From NCBI RefSeq assembly GCF_007565055.1, contig NC_044558.1, positions 125,910,235 through 125,974,234 of the forward strand: 64,000 nt of DNA. Reading direction: 5' to 3'. The notes beneath the pieces were generated by a model. The model made no database searches and was not told the origin of the DNA. It was given only the letters and a program-made list of their open reading frames with translations. Each line of letters starts with the position of its first letter. The stretch's first letter is position 1. A program made the position numbers and the translations under genes. The stretch comes from Rhinopithecus roxellana (Eukaryota; Chordata; Mammalia; Primates; Cercopithecidae). Shown here piece after piece: positions 35,695 to 47,053 of this stretch.

Positions 35695-36119
35695 TATCTT
35701 CATTTTTAAATTTTCTTTCACCAAGATACAAATTAAAGTGATTAACAAATTATGCATGCACAATTTTGCACTCAATTCCACTATAACAATGATTTCTACA
35801 GAGTAATTTTTCATTACATAAAAGATTTCACTGTAGCAATAAACTCAAAATTTCAACTCAATAATTTCTTGATAATTACATGCTCTTATAAAGCAGGATA
35901 AATTGAGAAAAGCATTTATTGCTGATGTTTGTTGCTCTCCTAACTCTGTATTTCATACTTTTATTTTTTAGACTAGACTGTGTTTTCATATTCTATAAGG
36001 CCTTTCACTTTGCTAATGCTAGCCTTGCATTAAGTGTTTTTTGTAGCTTTCTTTCTAGATAATTTTAAAGGGTAATATGACCAGTGTTTAAGGTCAGGTA
36101 CGCTAGAGACAGACTATGT

Positions 36120-39100
36120 GTTTTTGTTTTGTTTATATTTATTTTTATTTTTGAAAAATATTATTTATGTTATTTATGATTGATCATAATTGTATGTGTT
36201 TATGGGATACCATGTGATGAAATCAGACTAGTTAACATATCCACCACCTTGCTTACCTATCACTTTTTTATGGTGAGACATTTGAAATTTACTCTGTTAT
36301 TTTTAAATTTATAATAAATTACTATTGACTGTAGTCAGCTGATGGACAATAGATCTAAAAGTCTATTCCTACTGTCTATCTGAAACTTTATACCCTTTGA
36401 TCAACAGCTCCTCATTCCCCCCAACTCCTCGCTCCCTAAGACTCTGATAATCACCATTCTACTCTTACGAATCAAACTTTATTAGATTTTGCATGTATGT
36501 GAGATCATGTGATTTTTTTGTGATTGGCTTATTTCACTTAGTATAATGCTCTCTGGATTCATTCATGTTGTCATAAATGACAGAATTTCCCCCCCATTAA
36601 AACTACGTAGTATTTCATTGTGTGTACATACTACATTTTCTTTATCTCTTCATCCATTGATGGACATTTATTTGTTCCCATATCTTGGCTATTGTGAACA
36701 ATACTGCAAAGAATATGAGAGCGAAGACATTCTTGCAACATATTGATTTCCATTCTTTTGAATAAATACCCAGAAGCAAGCTTACTCGGTCATACAGTAG
36801 TTCTATTTTGAGTTTCTAGAGGAAACTGCATACTGTCTTCCATAATTGCTGTACTAATTTATATTCCCACAAACATTGCATAATTTCCCTTTTCTCCAAA
36901 TCACTCCAATACTTAATCTTTCATGTTTTTGATAAACCCATTCTAACAGATGTGAGGTGGTTTTTCAGTGTGGCTTTAATCGCATTTCTTTGATAATTAG
37001 TGATGCTTAGCGGTTTATGTACTTAATGGCCATTTATATGTCTTCTTTTGAGAAATGTCTGTTTAGGTTCTTTGCTTATTTTTTATTTTTATTTTTATTT
37101 TATTTATTTATTTTTTTGAGACGGAGTCTCGCTCTGTCGCCCAGGCTGGAGTGCAGTGGCTTGATCTCGGCTCACTGCAAGCTCCACCTCCCGGGTTCAC
37201 GCCATTCTCCTGCCTCAGCCTCCCGAGTAGCTGGGACTACAGGTGCCCGCCACCACGCCTGGCCATTTTTTTTTTTTTTTTTTGTATTTTTTAGTAGAGA
37301 CGGAGTTTCACCGTGTTAGCCAGGATGGTCTCGATCTCCTGACCTTGTGATCCGCCCGTCTCGGCCTCCCTAAGTGCTGGGATTACAGGCTTGAGCCACC
37401 ACGCCCAGCCTCTTTGCTTATTTTTTAAACAGTTTATTTGTTTTCTTGTTATTAAGTTACTTGAGTATTTCTTAAATATTTTTGATATCAACCCATTATC
37501 AGACAAATGGTTTGCAAACATTTTCTCCCATTCTATGGGCCATCTCTTCAGTTTGCTAATTGTTTCCTTTACTGAGTGGAAGTGTTTTAGTTTGATGCCT
37601 TCCATTTGTCTACTTTTGCTTTTGTTGCATTTGCTTTTGGGGTCTTATCAAAAAAAAAAAAATTTCTAAGACCAATGTCATGGAGATTTCCCCTTATATT
37701 TTCTTCTAGCAGTTTTATAGTTTCAAGTCTTATATTTAAGTATTTTCTCCATTTTGAGCTATTTTTTTGTGGGTGATGTAAGCTAAGGTCCTAATTTTAT
37801 TCTTCATGTGAATATCCAGTTTATCAAACACAATTTATTGAAAGACTGTCTTCTTCCCATCACGTGTTCTTGGCACCTTTGTCAAAAACAAGTTGACCAT
37901 AAATGCATGGGTTTATTTCTCGGTTTTCTATCTTGTTCCCCTGTTCAATGTGTCTATTTTTATGCCAGGACCATGCTGTTTTGATTACAATCACTTTATA
38001 ATATGTCTTGAAGTTGGGTAGTATGATTTCTCTAGCTTTGTTCTTTTTGCTCAAGATTATTTTGGCTGCTTGGGATCTTTTGTGGTTACATAATAAGGAT
38101 TGTTTGTCCATTTGTGTGAAAAAAATGACATCAGAGTTTTATAGGAATTGCACTGAATCTGTAGATTGCTTTGGGTAATATGGAAATTTAAAAAATATTA
38201 ATTCTTCCAATCCATGAACACAGAAAATCTTTTCATTTAAGTTTTTTCAATTTCTTTCATCCGTGTTTTACAGTATTCACTATACACATCCTTTACCTCC
38301 TTGGTTAAATTTTCACCTAAGTATTTGATTTTTTGTTGCCACTGGAAACGGGATTTTCTTATTTTTTTTCCAGATAGTTCATTATTAATATATAGAAATG
38401 CTACTGATTTTTGTATGTTTGTTTTGTGTCTTAAAACTTTACTGAATTCCTTTATCAGTTCTAACAGTTCTTTAGTGGAGTCTTTAGGATTTTCTATATA
38501 TATATCATGTCATCAGCAAATAGAAACAATTTCACTTTTTCCTTTCCTATTAGGATGCCTTTGATTTTCTTTTTGTCTTGCCTAACTGCTCTGGTGAGGA
38601 CTTCCAGTACTATGCTGAAAAGTGGTAAGAATGGACATCCTTGTTCTGTCTCTGATCTTAGAGGAAAAGCTTTCAACTTTTCACCATTGAGAATAAAGTT
38701 AGCTATGGGTTTGTCATATATGGCCTTTATTGTCCTGAGGTACATATCCTTTATACCTAAACTGTTGAGAGTTTTATCATGAAGGTATGTTACATTTTGT
38801 CACATGATTTTTCTGCATCCAGTGAGATGATGACGTTATTTTTATCCTTCATTTTGTAAATTTTGTGTATCACATTAATTAATTTAGGTATGTTGAACCA
38901 TCCTGGAATCCCAGGGTAAATCCCTCTTGACCATGGTGAATGATTCTTTTAATTTGTTCTGGAATTCAGCATTCTAATAATATTTTCTTGAGTATTTTTG
39001 CATCTACGTTAATTAGAAATATTGGCCTATAATTTTCTTTTCTTGTAGTATGCTTTTCTGGGTTTGATATCAAGATAAAGCTAGTCTCATAAAATGAGTT

Positions 39101-40195
39101 TGAAAGAATTTCTTCTATTTCAATTTTGTAGAAGAGTTTGAAAAGAATTAGTATTAGTTTTGGGGTTTTTTTGTTTGTTTAATGTTTGATAGAATTCTGG
39201 CATAAAGCTGTCCAGTTGTGGGCTTTTCTTTGATGAGAGACTTTTTATTACTGATCCAATCTCCTTACTCCTTATTGAGCTATTCAGATTTTCTCTTTCT
39301 TTCTGATTCAGTCTTGGTAGGTTATATGTGTTTGGGAATTTATCTAATTCTTTGAGGTTATCCGATTTTTTGGCATGTAATTGCTCATCCCATTTTTTAA
39401 TGATCCTTTCTATTTCGGTGGTATCACTTATAATGTCTCCTCTTTCACTTTTGATTCATTTATTTGAATAGTCTTTTTTTCCTACTCTAGTAAACAGTTT
39501 CTATTACCGTCTTGTAAACAGTTTGTATTACAAAATACAAACTGTCTAGTAAATGGTTTGTATTTTGTATTTTGTCTATCTTTTCAAAAAAACGACTGTG
39601 TGATTTTTTTCTATTGTTTTTTAGTACTTATTTCATTAATTTCTGCTCTGGTCTTTGTTATCTCCTTTCATTTGCCAGCTTTGAACTCTTAAAGTAGTTC
39701 TTCTGTCTTTAGATTTTTGAGGTGTTTTATTACATTGTTTATTTGTGATTTTTCTTCTGTTTTGACATAGACATTTATTGCTATGAATTTCCCGCTTGGA
39801 ATTGCTTTTGCTGCATGCAATACGCTTTAGTCTGTTTTGCTTTTGTTTTTGTCTCCAGGTATTTTTTATATTTTCTGTGACCCATTGGTTGTTTATGAGC
39901 GTGTTGTTTGATTTCCACATATTTGAGTATTTTTCGAATTTCTCCAGTAGTTGATTTCTAGTTTTACAGCATTGTGATCCAAAAACATACTTAATATAAT
40001 TTTAATCACCTTGAATTTGTTACGTTTTCTTTTGTGACCTTACACGATCTATCCTGGAGAATGTTTCATATGCACCTGAGAAGAATGAGTATCCTGCTGC
40101 TATTGGATGGAATGTTTTGTATATGTTGTTAGGTCTAGTTGGTCTAAAGTATAATCTACGTCCAATATTTCTTTATTGATTTTATTTCAATCCCT
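36120..40195 (-). mobile_element. Antisense L1 segment A (3' UTR to ORF2 endonuclease)
   Basis: Begins with a T-rich tail and 'GTGTTTATGGGATACCATGTGATG', the reverse complement of an L1 3' UTR, and proceeds backwards through ORF2: C-terminal, reverse transcriptase (minus-strand peptides such as EQGCPFLPLFSIVLEVL and VKLFLFADDMIYI, with the FADD catalytic motif), then endonuclease. Broken by many stops. An AluY is inserted at 37069-37427. It joins segment B near 40195, where reverse-transcriptase sequence starts again. Subfamily looks older than L1PA. Confidence 0.88.
37069..37427 (-). mobile_element. AluY SINE inserted in L1, with target duplications
   Basis: GAGACGGAGTCTCGCTCTGT to CTTGAGCCACCACGCCCAGC, with the AluY-diagnostic 'CTGCAAGCTCCACCTCCCGG' and 'TTCACGCCATTCTCC'. 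A 17-bp target duplication TCTTTGCTTATTTTTTA is found at 37069-37085 and 37411-37427. The element is nearly CpG-intact, so young. Its middle linker carries a 20-base T run. Confidence 0.97.
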
Positions 40196-43145
40196 GAACA
40201 TACAATCCTTATACTGTTTTGTTTTCTTTGAATTCTTTCTTTAATGCTTAATAGTTTTTATTGCAGAGATCTTTCACCTCCTTGGTTAAATTTATTTCTA
40301 TTTTACTTTTTTGTAGCCCTTGTAAAAGGGATTGCCTTTTTGATGTCTTTTTCAGGTAGTTCTCTACTGATGTATAGAATTGCTACTAATCTCGTGTGTT
40401 GATTTTGTATCCTGCAACTTTATTGAATTCGTTTATTTGTTCTGGCAAATTCTTTGCGAGATCTTTAGTATTTCTATATACATGATCATGTCATCTGCAA
40501 ACACGGACAATTTGACTTCCTGCTTTCCTATTTGAATATTCTTTATTTCGTTCTCTTGCCAAATTGCTATGAGTAGGACTTCCAATACTATGTTGAATAA
40601 AAGTGGTTACAGCAGGCATCCTTGTCTTCTTGTTTCAGATCTTAGAGGAATAATTTTAACTTTTCCTCATTTCTTATGATGTTAGCTGTGGGTTTGTCAC
40701 ATACTGACTTTATAATGTTGAAATATTTTCCTTTTATGCCTAATTTGTTGAGAGTTGTTATCATGAAGGATGTTAAATTTTATCAAATACTTTTTCTATA
40801 ACTCTTGAAGCAATTATATGATTTGTGTCCTTGATTCTGTTAATGTGATGCATCACACCTATTTATTTGCAGTTGAATCATCCTTGCATCCTGGTATAAA
40901 TCCCACTTGATCTTGGTGACTGATCTTTTTAACGTGTTGTTGAATTGGTTTGCTAGTAATTTGTTGGGGATTTTTGCTTCTATGCTCATCAGACCTGTGG
41001 TTTTCTTTTTTGTTGTGTGCTTCTCTGATATTGGTGCTAGTGTAATGCTGGCCTCATAAAATAAGTTTGGAATGATTCTTAGTTTTTTCTTTTTTTTTTT
41101 CTTTTTGGAAGCGTTTGGTAAGAATTTGTATTATTTTTTTTTTTTTTCAAATACCAGAATTCAGCAGTAAAACCATCAGGCTCTGGGCTTTTCTTTGATG
41201 GGAGAGTCTTTATTACTACTTCAGTCTTGTTACTCATGATTAGTTTGTTCAGGTTTTCTATTTCTTCATGATTTAATCTTGGCATGTTGTGTGTATCCAG
41301 TAATTTACCTATTTCTGCTGGATTTTCCAGTTTGTTGGCATATAATTGCCCGTAATAGTCTCTTTTGAGCCTTTGTATTTCTATTAGTTGTAATGGCCCT
41401 TTTTAAAATCTTTGATTTTATTTGTCTTTTCTCTTTTTTCTTAGTCTCGCTAAATGTTCATTAATTTTATTTATTTTTTTAAAGAACCAACTATATTTGT
41501 CATTGAACTTGTGTATTTGTTTCAATTTCTCATTTATTTCTGTTCCGATCTTTGTTGTTTCTTTCCTTCCACTAATTTGGGGTTTCATTTGTTCCTGTTT
41601 TTCTAGTTCCATGAGGTATAACATTAGGTTTTTTTAAAATATATTTCTATTTTGTTGATGTATGCATTTATTGATATCAATTTCCCTCATAGAACTGCTT
41701 TTGCTATATCCCACAGATTCTAGTATGTTGTGTTTCCATTTCCACTTGCCTCAAGGATTTTTTAAATTTTCTATTTAATTATTTACTCAAAAAATGTTTA
41801 GTCTTTATACTAAATACATATATGGCTTGCCCACCATAATTATAGTATTACATTATTCTGACCTTGTCTGTCTACTTACTTTTATCAGTGATTTTAATAC
41901 ATTCAGGTGTTTTCTTGTTACAGGTTAGCATTCTTTTCATTCAGAATGAACAACTCGCTTTAGCATTTCATGTAAGACCTGGTGTTAATGAATTCCCTCA
42001 GTTTTCATTTTTCTAGAAAAGTCTTTTATCTCTTCATGATGTTTTAAGAATAGCTTTGCTGAATACTGTATTATTGACTGACTTTTTTTTTTTTCATTCA
42101 GCATTTTGAATATGTTATCCTGCTTTCCCTGCCCTGCAGGGTTTCTGCCGTGAAACCCACTGAAAGCTGGATTGAGGCTCGCTAAAAATGTGTTTCTTTT
42201 CTCTTGCTGCTTTCAGCATTCTTTCTTTGTCTTTAAATTTTGATAATTTGATTATAATGTGTCTTGGGGAATTTCTCCCTAGTTTAAATTTGATTGGTGA
42301 CCTCTGGGTTTCCTCTACCTGAACAATGCCATAGATTTGGAAAATTTTCAGACATTATATCCTTAAATATGATTCCTAGGCCTTTTTCTCTCTCCTCCTT
42401 TTTGGGAATTATTATTATGTGGAGGTTAGTTTGCTTGATGGTGTCCCATAATTCCCATGGGCCCTTTTCACTCTTTTTTTCTTTTTGCTTCTCTGATTGG
42501 GTAATTTCATGTATTTGGTCTTGAAGCTCACTGACTTTTGTGTGATCAAGTCTGTTGTTTATATTTTCTGATGAGTTTTTCAGTGCAGTTATTATGCTTT
42601 TTTCTTTCCTATTTGGTTTTTTATTAATTGTTCCTCTGTCTTTGTCAAATTTTTTAATTTTATTTCTGGATGGTTTTCCAAATTTTATATGTATATTTTA
42701 AACATTTTTCTTGTTTTTTGCTGAATTCCTTTAAGAAGATTATTCTGAATTCTTTATCAAACATTTTATAGAACTTCAATTTTTCTGTGTCCATTACTGG
42801 AACTTTGTTGATGTTGTTTTTCTATTTTTTTTGCTTTTCCTTTCTTTTTTTTTTTTTTTTTTTGACACTGTCAACTATCCGTAAGTTTTCATAATCCTTG
42901 CATATTTTCATTGATGCTCACACATTTGAGGAGTTGGCCATGTCTTCCAGCTTTTGCAGGTGATCTTTGGTGGTTTGGTATTTAACATTAGAACATAATC
43001 ATTTGTCTGCCATTGCTTTCCATTCTGGGGAAGACTTATCATGAGTACCAGAAATAAAATACTGCGCAAGACCTAACTTGCTGCCTCGCCATTGTTTCTC
43101 AGTCTGGGGAACACTTACAATGAGCACCAAAATACTTAAGCCACA
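40196..43145 (-). mobile_element. Antisense L1 segment B (ORF2 to 5' UTR)
   Basis: Restarts at reverse-transcriptase level ('GATCTTTCACCTCCTTGGTT', a second copy of the sequence near 38290), passes the endonuclease (minus peptide with NKTEVVIKTLPSKKSPEPDG), the inter-ORF and ORF1 regions (41.9-42.8 kb), and ends in a 5' UTR-like part with 'TCTGGGGAAGACTTATCATGAG' and 'GTCTGGGGAACACTTACAATGAG'. The L1 3' end is absent. Heavily mutated. Confidence 0.8.
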
Positions 43146-43691
43146 GCAGAAATTAAATATGATATTGATTCTTCCTATCCATGAGGATGGGATGTTTTTC
43201 CATTTGTTTGTGTCTTCTTTTATTTCCTTGAGCAATAGTTTGTAGCTTTCCTTGAAAAGGTCCTTCACATCCCTTGTTAACTGTATTCCTAGGTATTTCA
43301 TTCTCTTTGTAGTAATTGTGAATGGGAGTTCATTCATGATTTGAGTCTCTGTTTGTCTATTGTTGATGTATAGGAGTGCTTGTGATTTTTGCATATTGAT
43401 TTTGTATCCTGAGACTTTGCTGAAGTTGCTTATCAGCTTAAGGAGTTTTGGGGCTAAGACAATAGGGTTTTTTAAATATAGAATCATGTCGCCTGCAAAC
43501 AGAGACAATTTGACTTCCTCTCTTCCTATTTGAATACGTTTTATTTCTTTCTCTTGCCTGATTGCCCTGGCCAGAACTTCCAATACTATGTTGAATAGGA
43601 GTGGTGAAAGAGGGCATCCTTATCTTGTGCCGGTTTCCAAAGGAATGCTTCCAGCTTTCACCCATTTAGTAAGATATTGGGTGTGGGTCTG

Positions 43692-44799
43692 TCATAAATA
43701 GCTTATTCTTTTGAGATATGTTCCATCAATACCAAGTTTATTGGGAGTTTTTAACATGAACGGATGTTGAATTTTATCAAAGACCTTTTCTCCATCTATT
43801 GAGATAACCATGTGGTTTTTGTCATTTGTTCTGTTTATATGATGGATTACACTTATTGATTTGTGTATATTGAACCAGCCTTGCACCCCAGAGGTGAAGC
43901 CGTCTTGACTGTGGTGGATAAGCTTTTTGATGTGCGGCTGGATTTGGTTTGCCAATATTTTATTGAGGAGTTTCGCAATGATGTTCATCAGGGATACTGG
44001 CCTGAAGTTTTCTTTTTTTGTTGTGTCTCTGCCAGGTTTTGGTATCAGGATGATGCTGACCTCAGACAATGAGTTAAGGAGGAGTCCCACCTTCTCAATT
44101 GTTTGGAATAGTTTCAGAAGGAATGGTACCATCTCCTCTTTGTACCTCTGGTAGAATTTGGCTGTGGATCTGTCTGGTCCTGGGCTTTTTTTGGTTGGTA
44201 GGCTATTCATTACTGCCTCAATTGCTGAGCTTGTTCTTGGTATATTGAGGGATTTGACTTCTTCTTGGTTTAGTATTGAGAGGGTGTATGTGTCCAGGAA
44301 TTTATCTATTTCTTCTAAATTTTCTAGTTTATTTGCATAGAGGTGTTCATAGTATTCTGTGATGGTAGTTTGTATTTCTATGGGGTCAGTGTTGATACCC
44401 CGTTTATCACTTTTTATTGTGTCTATTTGAGTCTTCTCTCTTTTCTTCTTTATTATGCTAAATAGCTGTCTATCTATTTTGTTAATTTTTTCAAAAAGCA
44501 AGCTCCTGGATTCATTTTTTGGAGGTTTTGTGTGTCTCTATCTCCTTTAATTCTGATCTTATCTTAGTTAATTCTTGTCTTCTGCTTGCTTTTTGATTAG
44601 TTTGCTCTTGCTTCTCGACCACTTTGAATTGTGATGTGAGAGTGTTGATGTGAGATATTTCCAACTTTCTGATGTGGAGATTTACTGCTATAAATTTCCC
44701 TCTTAACACTGCTTTAGCTGTTTCCCAGAGATTCTGATAACGTTGTCTCTCTGTTCTCATTGGTTTCAAAGAACTTCTTGATTTCTGCCTTAATTTCAC
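43692..44799 (-). pseudogene. L1 ORF2 remnant (endonuclease end to reverse transcriptase)
   Basis: Two main minus-strand open pieces (44799-44512 and 44501-43692), with a further one at 43583-42999 after a frameshift. The middle piece has the Z/RT region with TKKSPGPDRSTAKFYQRYKE and IISIL/IPKPGRD-like sequence. The last has a changed FADD box (FAGDMILYL), a lost catalytic residue. No function is expected. Confidence 0.88.
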
Positions 44800-45775
44800 T
44801 ATTTACCCAGGAGTCATTCAGGAGCAGGTTGCTCAATTTCTATGTTATTGTGTGGTTCTGAGTGAGTTTCTTAATCCTGAGTTGTAATTTGATTGCACTG
44901 TGGTCTGAGAGACTGTGTGTTATGATTTCAATTCTTTTGTATTTGCTGAGGAGTGTTTTCCTTCCAATTACATGGTCAATTTTAGAATTAAGTGCCATGT
45001 GTCACTGAGAAGAATGTGTATCCTGTTGACTTGGGGTGGAGAGTTCTGTAGATGTCTATTAGAGCTGAGTTCAAATCCTTAATATCTTTGTTAATTTTCT
45101 GTCTCCTTGATCTGTTTAGTATGGACAGTGGGGTATTAAAGTATCCCACTATTATTGTGTGGGAGTCTCAGTCTCTTTGTAGGTCTCTAAGAACTTATTT
45201 TATGAATCTGGGTGCTCCTGTACTGGGTGCATATATATTTAGGATAGTTAGCTCTTCTTGTTGAATTGATCCCTTTACCATTATGTAATGACCTTCTTTG
45301 TCTTTTTTTTTATCTTTGTTGCTTTAAAGTCTGTTTTGTCAGAGACTAGGATTGCAACCCTGCTTTCTTTTGCTTTCCATTTACTTGGTAAATTTACCTC
45401 TACCCCTTTATTTTGAGCCTATATGTGTATTTGTATGTGAGATGAGTCTCCTGAATTCAGCACACTGATTGGTCTTGACTCTATCCAATTTGTCAGTATG
45501 TGTCTTTTAACTGGGGCATTTAGCCCATTTACATTTAAGGTTAATATTGTTATGTTTGAATTAAATCCTGTCATCATGATGCTATCTGGTTATTTTGCAC
45601 ATTAGTTGCTGCAGTTTCTTCATAGTGTCATTAGTCTTTATATTTTGGTGTGTTTTTGCAGTGACTGATACTGGTTTTTCGTTTCCAGATTTAATGCTTC
45701 CTTCAGGAGCTCCTGCAAGGCAGGCCTGGTGGTGATGAAATTCCTCAGCATTTACTTGTCTAGAAAGGATATTAT

Positions 45776-46549
45776 TTATCCTTCACTTATGAAGTTTAGT
45801 TTGGCTGCATATGAAATTCTGGGTTGAACATACTTTTCTTTAAGAATGTTAAATATTGGCCACCCCTCTCTTCTGTCTTGTAGGGTTTCTGCTGAGAAGT
45901 CTGCTGTTAGTCTGATGGGCTTACCTTTGTAGGTGACTTGGACTTCCTTTCTGGTTGCCCTTAACATTTTTTCCTTCATTTCAACCTTGGAGAATCTGAT
46001 GATTATATATCTTGGGATTGATCTTCTCAGAGATTTTCTTAGTGGTGTTCTCTGAATTTCCCAAATTTGAATGTTGGCCTGCCTTGCTAGGTTGGGAAAT
46101 TTCTCCTGGATAATATCCTGAAGTGTGTTTTCCAACTTAGTTCCATTCTCTGAGTCTCTTTCAGTTACTCCAATCAATCATAGCTTCAGTCTTTTTACGT
46201 AGTCCCATATTTCTTGGAGGTTTTGTTCATTTCTTTTCATTTTTTTTTTTTCTCTAATCTTATCTGCCTGCCTTTCAGCAAGATGGTCTTCAAACTGTGA
46301 TATCCTTTCTTCCACTTGGTCAATTGGGCTATTGATACTTGTGTATGCTTCAGGAAGTTCTTGTGCTGTATTTTTCAGCTCCATCAGGTCATTTATGTTC
46401 CTCTCTAAACTGGTTATTCTAGTTAGCACCTCCTGTAACCTTTTATCAAGGTTTTTAGCTTCTTTGCATTGGGTTAGACTATGCTCCTCTAATTCAGCAT
46501 AGCTTGTTATTACCCATCTTCTGAAGCCTACTTCTGTCAATTTTTCCAT
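45776..46549 (-). pseudogene. L1 ORF1 remnant
   Basis: About 258 codons in one frame with an internal TGA at 46178-46180 and a premature stop at 45776. It lacks the normal N-terminus and the last 50 or so residues of ORF1p (usually about 338 aa). The coiled coil (ITSLERNINDLMELKN) and the RNA-binding region (RYIIIRF... IRLTADFSAETLQ) are visible. Inactive copy within L1 segment C. Confidence 0.9.
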
Positions 46550-47053
46550 CTCATCCTCTGTCCAGTTCTGTGCCCTTGCTGGAGAGGTGTTGCAATCATT
46601 TGCAGGAGGCGAGGCACTCTCTCACAAACTCTTTGTGAGCTTGTCTAGTTTCAATCTTTGACTCTGCTGACCCTTGGATGGGGTTTTTGTGGGGACCTTT
46701 TTTTTGATGCTGTTGTTGCTTTCTGTTTGTTTGTTTTTCTTTTAATGGTCAGGTTCCTCTTCTGTAGGGCTGCTGCAGTTTGCTGGGTGTTCACTTCAGG
46801 CTGTATTCATCTGGTAACTCCCACATGCGGAGATGTCACTCAAGAAGGCTGGAGAACAGCAAAGGTAGGGGCTCCCCTGCCCCATGTGGCTCTCTTCCTT
46901 CCTCTCTGTGGGTCACGTCAGCTGCCTAGTCAGTTCTGATGACAGAATCTGGATACTTTAATTGCCAGTGCAGGATTCGCACACGGTTATGGTCCTTTTC
47001 AATGGAAGCCTCTGATAGCTGCTGCTTCTAGTTGGCCATCTTGGCCTTGCCCC

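Larger units (their letters stand above)
43146..47053 (-). mobile_element. Antisense L1 segment C (primate L1, 5' end intact, 3' end missing)
   Basis: The 5' end GGGGCAAGGCCAAGATGGCC lies at 47034-47053, as in primate L1PA/L1PB 5' UTRs. ORF1 remnants follow at 46549-45776, in one frame split by a TGA at 46178-46180; they show the coiled-coil region and the motif GTKLENTLQDIIQEKFPNLA. ORF2 remnants cover 44799-42999, with the endonuclease/RT linker and the motif SPGPDRSTAKF. The element stops in the reverse transcriptase region, so the 3' third and poly-A tail are missing. It is the best preserved of the L1 pieces but cannot be active. Confidence 0.88.

Noticed and set aside
42999..46549. Possible intact L1 protein genes
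   Set aside because: In-frame stops, frameshifts, a changed FADD motif and the missing 3' end show that these are dead remnants.
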